Below, piece after piece: positions 5,389 through 9,403 of a stretch of DNA of 9,403 nucleotides. The DNA comes from JBPCOB01 sp051000715 (GTDB lineage: Bacteria; Actinomycetota; Actinomycetes; JALYNC01). The notes below the pieces were generated by a model. That model was not told the origin of the DNA, ran no database searches, and saw only the letters and a program-made list of their open reading frames with translations. The translations under genes were made by a program, and so were the position numbers. The stretch is taken from positions 1-9,403 of the forward strand of contig JBPCOB010000220.1 in NCBI GenBank assembly GCA_051000715.1. The letters run 5' to 3'. How positions within the stretch are numbered: the stretch's first letter is position 1; the number at the start of each line of letters is the position of its first letter.

Positions 5389-6584
5389 GGATCACCGCGA
5401 CCGGCGCCACGACGCTGAGTACGGTCGACGCCTACGGCACCGCTCGCAGTTCACCGCTGCTGCCGGGGCTGACGCTGGTCCACGCCGACCTGCACAACCA
5501 CAGCCGGCTCTCCGACGGTGCCGGTGACCCCGCCGATGCGTTCGACTCGATGCGCCGGTCCGGACTCGACGTCGGCGCGCTCACCGACCACGCCAACCTG
5601 GCGACCCCGATCGGTGACCTCCTCGATGGCCCGGTGGCGAGCCTGTTCGGTGGCATAGACGCCAAGGCCTGGCGGCGGCTCGGCGAGCTGGCCGAGCTGG
5701 CCAACGACGAGGGTCGCTTCGTAGCCCTGCGCGGCTTCGAATGGTCGCACCCGGTCCTCGGGCACGTCAGCGTCTGGGGGACCCAGCGCTACACCCACCC
5801 GCTGAAGACCGTCCGGGTCGACATGGAGCGTTTCTACGACTGGCTCACCCGCGACGACGCTGGCAGCGACGGGCTGGCCGGCTTCAACCACCCCGGCGGT
5901 CGCGACGCGGGGCGCTTCGCCGGCTTCCGTTACCACGCAGGGCTGGGCCGGCGGCTGGTGAGCCTGGAGATGTTCAACAAGGTCGACGAGTACCTGTTCG
6001 CGGGCACCGACCAGGGTCAGGACTCGCCGTTGACCGCCTGCCTGGCCGCCGGCTGGCGACCCGCGCTGACCGGTGTCAGTGACGAGCACGGTGACGACTG
6101 GGGCGTGCCGGAGGGCAAGGGTCGGGCCGGGCTGTACGTCACCGAGCTGACTCGTGCCGGCGTTCGGGAGGCCCTGCTCGCTCGGCGGACGTTCGCCTCT
6201 CGGGTCAAGGGGCTGCGGCTCGCCGCCACACTGGGCGGCGTGCCGATGGGCGGCACCGTTGCCCATCGCCAGGGGCCGGTGACCGTGGACGTGGACCTCG
6301 ACCTGGGCCCGGAGTCCTGGGGCAGCCCGCTGTCAGTTCAGGTGCTCGTTCCCGGGTCGGGGCCGCCGGGCATCGCATCGGCGGTCGACGTTCGGGTCCC
6401 AGGGCCGGGGGATCCGGGGTTGCGGATCCCGGTGGAGCTGGACGCCGAGGCACATCCGTGGGCGGTCGTCCGGGTGAGCGACCCTGGCCAGCCGGCGGAC
6501 TTCAGCGCCAGCGGAGACTACGTCGCGCTCGGCCGCTCGATCGCGTTCGCCAGCCCGTTCTGGCTCGAGCCGGCCGGGTCATAG
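5385..6584 (+). CDS. PHP-domain metallohydrolase (CehA/McbA-like), translationally coupled to hldE
   Basis: PHP-fold enzymes are metal-dependent phosphoesterases or related hydrolases; the substrate here is unknown. GTG 5385 shares GTGA with the hldE stop, and AGGA lies 5 nt upstream, so translational coupling is likely. The 399-residue product has the metal-site series of the family: HADLHNHS (33-40), TDHAN (67-71), GFEWSHP (117-123) with E119, GHVSVWG (126-132), FNHPGG (167-172) with H169, and SDEHGDDWG from 232 with D233 and H235. A beta-rich C-terminal region (about 290-399) follows. There is no signal peptide or membrane segment, so it is probably cytoplasmic. Its 3' end overlaps the convergent amidotransferase gene by 67 bp, yet its own C-terminus looks normal for the family. 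The neighbourhood suggests a role in heptose metabolism, possibly sugar-phosphate hydrolysis; that is inference. The fold is confident, the role not. Confidence 0.85.
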   Translation: MRITATGATTLSTVDAYGTARSSPLLPGLTLVHADLHNHSRLSDGAGDPADAFDSMRRSGLDVGALTDHANLATPIGDLLDGPVASLFGGIDAKAWRRLGELAELANDEGRFVALRGFEWSHPVLGHVSVWGTQRYTHPLKTVRVDMERFYDWLTRDDAGSDGLAGFNHPGGRDAGRFAGFRYHAGLGRRLVSLEMFNKVDEYLFAGTDQGQDSPLTACLAAGWRPALTGVSDEHGDDWGVPEGKGRAGLYVTELTRAGVREALLARRTFASRVKGLRLAATLGGVPMGGTVAHRQGPVTVDVDLDLGPESWGSPLSVQVLVPGSGPPGIASAVDVRVPGPGDPGLRIPVELDAEAHPWAVVRVSDPGQPADFSASGDYVALGRSIAFASPFWLEPAGS

Positions 6585-7318
6585 GTGGAGCTGGGCGCGC
6601 TCTCGGGCGCCCGCGCCGCATCCCCGTTCTCGATCGCCGCGGCGACCAGAGCCTGGAACAGCCGAAGATCCTCGCCCGCTTCCGGGTGCCACAGGACCCC
6701 CAGCGCGAACCGGCGGTCGGGCTGCTCGACCGCTTCGACCGTTCCGTCCTCGGCCCAGGCCGTCGGAATCAAACGGTCACCGGTCTCGGCGATCCCCTGG
6801 TGGTGATAGGACCGGACGTCGACTCGCTCGCCGAGCAGCTTGCGCAACCGGCTTCCGGCCGCTGTGGTGACGAGATGGTCGCCGTACCGTCCGGGCGCCG
6901 GCCGATGCCCGTCGTGTCCGACGGCGTCGGGCAGGTGCTGGTGGAGGCGGCCGCCGCACGCCACCACCATCAGTTGCATGCCGCGGCAGACGCCCAGCAC
7001 CGGCAGGCCCCGAGCTATCGCGCCGGCGAACAGTGCCAGCTCGGCTGCGTCGCGGTCCGGCCGGATCCCCGTCGTCTGAGGGTGCGGGGCCTCGCCGTAC
7101 CGGTCCGGGGAGATGTCGGCGCCGCCCGAGAGCAGCAGCCCCTCGAGCGCGTCAAGGGTCCGCTCGACGGCCTCGACGCTGGGCGGCAGCACGATCGGCC
7201 GACCACCCGCCCGGGTGATCGCGTCGACGTAGCGATGCGGCAGCAGGGTCGCCATGGTGTCCCACACACCCCAGCGGACCTGCTCCACGGAAGACGTGAT
7301 CCCGATGATCGGTGGCAC
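6518..7318 (-). CDS. Class I glutamine amidotransferase / gamma-glutamyl-GABA hydrolase family (PuuD-like, peptidase C26)
   Basis: Cytoplasmic Cys-His-Glu hydrolase of the family that includes PuuD, which cleaves gamma-glutamyl-GABA in putrescine breakdown. The product starts at GTG 7318 and has 266 residues (E. coli PuuD has 254). LLSGGADISPDRYGE (62-76) is the family's oxyanion and substrate loop. GVCRGMQ (109-115) holds the nucleophile C111. VLWHPEAGED (208-217) holds H211 and E213. The conserved fold seems to end near residue 235. The remaining tail of about 30 residues runs into the PHP gene on the other strand for 67 bp and looks unconserved, suggesting loss of an earlier stop. It is divergent from the NmrA-like gene. 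A -10-like TAGGCT lies 6 nt before the start, so the mRNA may be leaderless. Other glutamyl-conjugate substrates are possible, since no polyamine genes adjoin it. Confidence 0.88.
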   Translation of the reverse strand: MPPIIGITSSVEQVRWGVWDTMATLLPHRYVDAITRAGGRPIVLPPSVEAVERTLDALEGLLLSGGADISPDRYGEAPHPQTTGIRPDRDAAELALFAGAIARGLPVLGVCRGMQLMVVACGGRLHQHLPDAVGHDGHRPAPGRYGDHLVTTAAGSRLRKLLGERVDVRSYHHQGIAETGDRLIPTAWAEDGTVEAVEQPDRRFALGVLWHPEAGEDLRLFQALVAAAIENGDAARAPESAPSSTYDPAGSSQNGLANAIERPSAT

Positions 7319-7324
7319 GGTCGT

Positions 7325-7330
7325 AGCCTA
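7325..7330 (-). promoter_or_regulatory. -10-like element for the amidotransferase gene (leaderless start candidate)
   Basis: On the - strand TAGGCT fits the actinobacterial TAnnnT -10 pattern and is followed by ACGACC and then GTG 7318. With the usual 6-7 nt from -10 to transcription start, transcription would begin at or within a base of the start codon. That fits the lack of a good Shine-Dalgarno here. No clear -35 is seen. Confidence 0.4.
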
Positions 7331-7353
7331 AGCGGCTGACCGGCCCTCCGGCA

Positions 7354-7359
7354 TAGGCT
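7354..7359 (+). promoter_or_regulatory. -10-like element for the NmrA-like gene
   Basis: The same hexamer TAGGCT occurs on the + strand, mirrored to the one at 7325-7330 with 23 bp between them. Transcription would start near 7366, just past the GTG at 7362. That supports TTG 7392 as the true start, with a leader of about 26 nt. No clear -35 is seen. Confidence 0.4.
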
Positions 7360-7382
7360 GCGTGGACTCGACCGCCGACCTC

Positions 7383-7386
7383 GGAG
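7383..7386 (+). promoter_or_regulatory. Shine-Dalgarno sequence of the NmrA-like gene
   Basis: GGAG is 5 nt before TTG 7392. It decides for that start over GTG 7362, which has no comparable site and lies upstream of the predicted transcription start. Confidence 0.55.
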
Positions 7387-7391
7387 AACCG

Positions 7392-8243
7392 TTGATCCTC
7401 GTCACCGGAGCCACCGGAAACGTCGGTGGCCAGCTCATCGCCCAGCTCTGCGCCGCAGGTCATCCCGCCAGGGCCCTCGTCCGCAACCCCGAGAAGGCCG
7501 ACGACTTGCGCGGCTACGACTGCGAGGTCGCGGTCGGCGACTATGGCGACCCGTCCTCGCTGGACGAGGCGATGCGCGGAATAGAGTCGATCTTCCTGCT
7601 CACGCCCGCCGGCCCGAACCAGGTCGCCCAGGAGCGAGCGGTCATCGACGCCGGTGTCCGGGCCGGTGGGACCAGGGTGGTCAAGCAGGCCGTGCTGGGC
7701 TTCGACGCGGGCATCGGGCGGCTCGGGAGCAGCCACGCAGCCAACCTCGAGCACCTACGTTCCAGCGGTGTGCCGCACACCGTGCTGGCGCCCAACAGCT
7801 TCATGCAGAACCTGCTGGGCAGCGCGGCCACGGTCCAGCAGCAGAGCATGCTTGCGCTACCCGGCGGTGAGGCGGCCGTCAGCCACGTCGACGCCCGCGA
7901 CGTCGCCGCGGTCGCCGCTCACGTGCTGACGACCGAGGGGCATGAGGGAGCGACGTATGAAATCACCGGTCCGGAGGCGCTGACCTACGCCGAGGTCGCT
8001 GCCGAGATTTCCGAGCTGCTCGGGCGGGAGATCACCTACGTCGATGCGCCACCGGCGCAGGCGCGCGCGGCCATGGTGGGCGCCGGGATGCCGGCGTGGT
8101 TAGCCGACGCGCTGGGTGAGGCGATGGCGGCGTACCGGCAGGGCGTCGGCGCCAAGGTGACCGATGAGGTCAAGAGGGCCACCGGCCACCCGGCCCGACC
8201 GCTCCGCGAGTTCCTCGCCCACCACCGGGGCGCCTTCGCCTGA
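7392..8243 (+). CDS. NmrA/QorB-like NAD(P)-binding protein (atypical SDR)
   Basis: Single-domain Rossmann protein of the atypical short-chain dehydrogenase group that includes NmrA redox sensors and the quinone reductase QorB (QOR2). TTG 7392 gives 283 residues, near QorB's 286, and puts the first beta-strand at the very N-terminus. The dinucleotide motif TGATGNVGG (5-13) follows at once. ALVRNPEKADDL after the second strand resembles the NADP-selecting loop of QorB. The usual Tyr-x3-Lys catalytic pair of classical SDRs is not evident, as expected for NmrA-like proteins. The mid region (VLAPNSFMQN, VSHVDARDVAAVAAH) matches the family's substrate side. No signal peptide is seen. It is divergent from the amidotransferase gene and ends 9 bp before the convergent NlpC/P60 gene. 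It may be an oxidoreductase or an NADPH sensor; the sequence alone cannot decide. Confidence 0.9.
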   Translation: MILVTGATGNVGGQLIAQLCAAGHPARALVRNPEKADDLRGYDCEVAVGDYGDPSSLDEAMRGIESIFLLTPAGPNQVAQERAVIDAGVRAGGTRVVKQAVLGFDAGIGRLGSSHAANLEHLRSSGVPHTVLAPNSFMQNLLGSAATVQQQSMLALPGGEAAVSHVDARDVAAVAAHVLTTEGHEGATYEITGPEALTYAEVAAEISELLGREITYVDAPPAQARAAMVGAGMPAWLADALGEAMAAYRQGVGAKVTDEVKRATGHPARPLREFLAHHRGAFA

Positions 8244-8252
8244 GCGGGCGGC

Positions 8253-9203
8253 CTACAGCCGGCGGGTGGCCCGGAAGGCCGACGCGTAGTAGCCGGTGCC
8301 GTCGAGCAGTGACTTGCCGCCGGTGTCGCCGAGGGTCGGCCCGTCCACCGTCTTGCGGCTGGAGATGAACCGGTGGTGGCCGGCCGAGTCGAGCCCGAGG
8401 TACATCCCGACGTGGTCGACCTGCGTCCCGTCGTCGGTCGAGGCATCGAAGAACACCAGGTCACCCGACTGCAGGCGGGTGAACGTGGTGATCTGCGCCC
8501 CGGAGTTGCCGATCACGACCAGGCCCGGTGCCGAGTCGAGCATCTGAAAGGACCGGCGGGGCAGGCTGGTGCCGCCGTCGGTTGACGGCGACAGCGGCAG
8601 CCTGCCGCGGTAGCCCCAGACCATCCGAACAAAGCCGGAGCAGTCGAGGCTCTGGTACTGGTCGGGCTCCGGCGCGTCGACAGTTGCGCCGTAGGTCCAG
8701 CTCACGCCCAGGAAGTCGTTGAAGTCCGAGCCCTCGGCCCGGGTGCCGTCCGGCTGGAGGGGGCCGTAGCTGGCGTCGATGGCGATCACCGTCCCGTTCC
8801 CGTCGGTGATCGCCGGTGCACCTCGGATGTATTGCATTGAGATCGCGAGGAGATCTGGCGAGGTGTCGGCGAGCCGGGCCGAGAGCCACACCGTGTCCAC
8901 CGTCCCGGTGAAGGGGCTGGCCAAGAGCCGTACCCAAGTGCTGGAGGTCACCGTCGCCGTCGTGGTGGACTCGGCGAACGCGCGGGCCGGGCCGGTCAGG
9001 GCCACCGAGCGGGCGTTGTCGGTGAAGGTGGCCAACCAGCGGCCGGCCGGGTCGGTGACGACCGTGCGGGCCGGGTTGAGGTACCGCCGGTACCGGTAGT
9101 CATTCGTTGCGGCTGCGGCCGTCCCGGCCGCAAGCCCGGACGGAATCAACACAGATGCGGTAAGTACGAGTGCGCCGCGTCGGACCGCGAACCCGGTTTC
9201 CAT
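8253..9203 (-). CDS. Secreted NlpC/P60-family putative peptidoglycan hydrolase (peptidase C40)
   Basis: Probable exported cell-wall endopeptidase. ATG 9203 follows AAGGGA by 7 nt and gives 316 residues. The first 32 residues form a Sec-type signal peptide: an Arg pair (8-9), a hydrophobic core, and an Ala-rich end with likely cleavage after Ala30-32. Residues of about 34-150 are a beta-rich region that I do not recognise. The NlpC/P60 domain fills the C-terminal part: YQSLDCSGFVRMVWGYRG (183-200) with nucleophile C188, LQSGDLVFFD (244-253), and VDHVGMYLG (262-270) with H264. The third catalytic position, often His in FxHA-type motifs, reads FISSR (279-283), so a Ser seems to replace it. A longer in-frame reading to 9377 would bury the signal peptide and is rejected. 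The family is secure; activity and substrate are not proved. Confidence 0.92.
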   Translation of the reverse strand: METGFAVRRGALVLTASVLIPSGLAAGTAAAATNDYRYRRYLNPARTVVTDPAGRWLATFTDNARSVALTGPARAFAESTTTATVTSSTWVRLLASPFTGTVDTVWLSARLADTSPDLLAISMQYIRGAPAITDGNGTVIAIDASYGPLQPDGTRAEGSDFNDFLGVSWTYGATVDAPEPDQYQSLDCSGFVRMVWGYRGRLPLSPSTDGGTSLPRRSFQMLDSAPGLVVIGNSGAQITTFTRLQSGDLVFFDASTDDGTQVDHVGMYLGLDSAGHHRFISSRKTVDGPTLGDTGGKSLLDGTGYYASAFRATRRL

Positions 9204-9210
9204 GCGACCG

Positions 9211-9235
9211 TCCCTTCGCCGAGCCTTTCCGGCGA
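9211..9235 (-). promoter_or_regulatory. Ribosome binding site and abutting hairpin of the NlpC/P60 gene
   Basis: On the - strand TCGCCG (9235-9230) pairs perfectly with CGGCGA (9221-9216) around an 8-nt loop. The Shine-Dalgarno AAGGGA (9216-9211) shares its first A with the stem base. ATG 9203 follows after 7 nt. The stem could modulate ribosome access. A 6-bp stem in GC-rich DNA may also be chance. Confidence 0.4.
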
Positions 9236-9239
9236 CACC

Positions 9240-9305
9240 TGCCCCGGGGCACGGCTGGGCAAGCACTCTCGGTGGTCGTTCCGCTGCCTTGGGCATCCCC
9301 GGGGA
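9240..9305. repeat. Two CCCCGGGG palindromes upstream of the NlpC/P60 gene
   Basis: TGCCCCGGGGCA (9240-9251) is a perfect 12-bp palindrome and TCCCCGGGGA (9296-9305) a perfect 10-bp one. Their centres are 55 bp apart. Both lie within the 200-bp region before the gene, which has no TA dinucleotide and thus no TAnnnT box. They could be paired operator sites; function is inferred. Confidence 0.35.
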
Positions 9306-9403
9306 GCGCCTGCCGACAGTCGAGTTGCGATTGGGCCACACCGCTTGCAGCCCGCCGGGCCTCGGCGCAGGATCCACGGCGTGGGCCTCTGGCGAAGCCG
9401 CAA

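Noticed and set aside
7362..7391. GTG 7362 as start of the NmrA-like gene
   Set aside because: It lies before the predicted transcription start and lacks a Shine-Dalgarno; TTG 7392 has GGAG and starts right at the Rossmann strand. It remains possible at lower probability.
8244..8280. Terminator between the convergent NmrA-like and NlpC/P60 genes
   Set aside because: Only a weak 5-bp pairing (8250-8254 with 8276-8280) around a 21-nt loop is visible, and it runs into the NlpC/P60 coding region.
9204..9377. N-terminal extension of the NlpC/P60 protein to 9377
   Set aside because: It would place a clear signal peptide internally; ATG 9203 has its own ribosome binding site.
9204..9403. ydaO-type (c-di-AMP) riboswitch upstream of the NlpC/P60 gene
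   Set aside because: Actinobacterial wall hydrolases often have one, but I could not find the conserved GGGGAACC-like and AGCTAACC-like segments. A covariance-model search would be decisive.

Overview
The window looks like chromosomal DNA from a high-GC actinomycete. Codons strongly favour G or C at the third position, GTG and TTG starts are common, and the gene types fit: an actinobacterial-type SerA with an intervening domain plus ACT domain, a secreted NlpC/P60 protein, and a PuuD-like amidotransferase. I cannot name the genus from the sequence. All genes look intact except serA, which is cut by the left edge. I see no transposase, tRNA, rRNA, CRISPR array or other sign of recent transfer.

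Region 1 (1-2583, + strand) is amino-acid biosynthesis: the 3' part of serA (D-3-phosphoglycerate dehydrogenase) and then ilvE (branched-chain aminotransferase). They are separated by a 126-bp leader that can fold into two hairpins with an alternative pairing between them. In the actinomycete gene orders I know, leuB lies near serA and ilvE, but here it is absent between them.

Region 2 (2587-6584) is the most interesting part. A GT9 (heptosyltransferase-type) glycosyltransferase on the - strand is divergent from hldE, the bifunctional heptose-7-phosphate kinase / heptose-1-phosphate adenylyltransferase, on the + strand. hldE overlaps the next gene, a PHP-domain metallohydrolase, through a shared GTGA. 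Together they suggest synthesis of an ADP-heptose-type donor and its transfer to an acceptor in an organism not expected to make LPS. The known pathway needs a phosphatase between the two HldE steps, and no GmhB is visible here. The coupled PHP protein is a candidate for that role, which is a hypothesis only. The 111-bp divergent intergenic region is dense with inverted repeats, has no TA dinucleotide, and offers structures that would cover the GT9 Shine-Dalgarno and the hldE start codon.

Region 3 (6518-8243) holds a class I glutamine amidotransferase/PuuD-like gene (- strand), whose 3' end runs 67 bp into the PHP gene, and a divergent NmrA/QorB-like NAD(P)-binding gene (+ strand). Between these two lie mirrored TAGGCT -10-like elements.

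Region 4 (8253-9403) encodes a secreted NlpC/P60-type putative cell-wall hydrolase (- strand). Its 200-bp upstream region contains two CCCCGGGG palindromes and a small hairpin abutting the ribosome binding site. The right edge contains no further gene that I can support.
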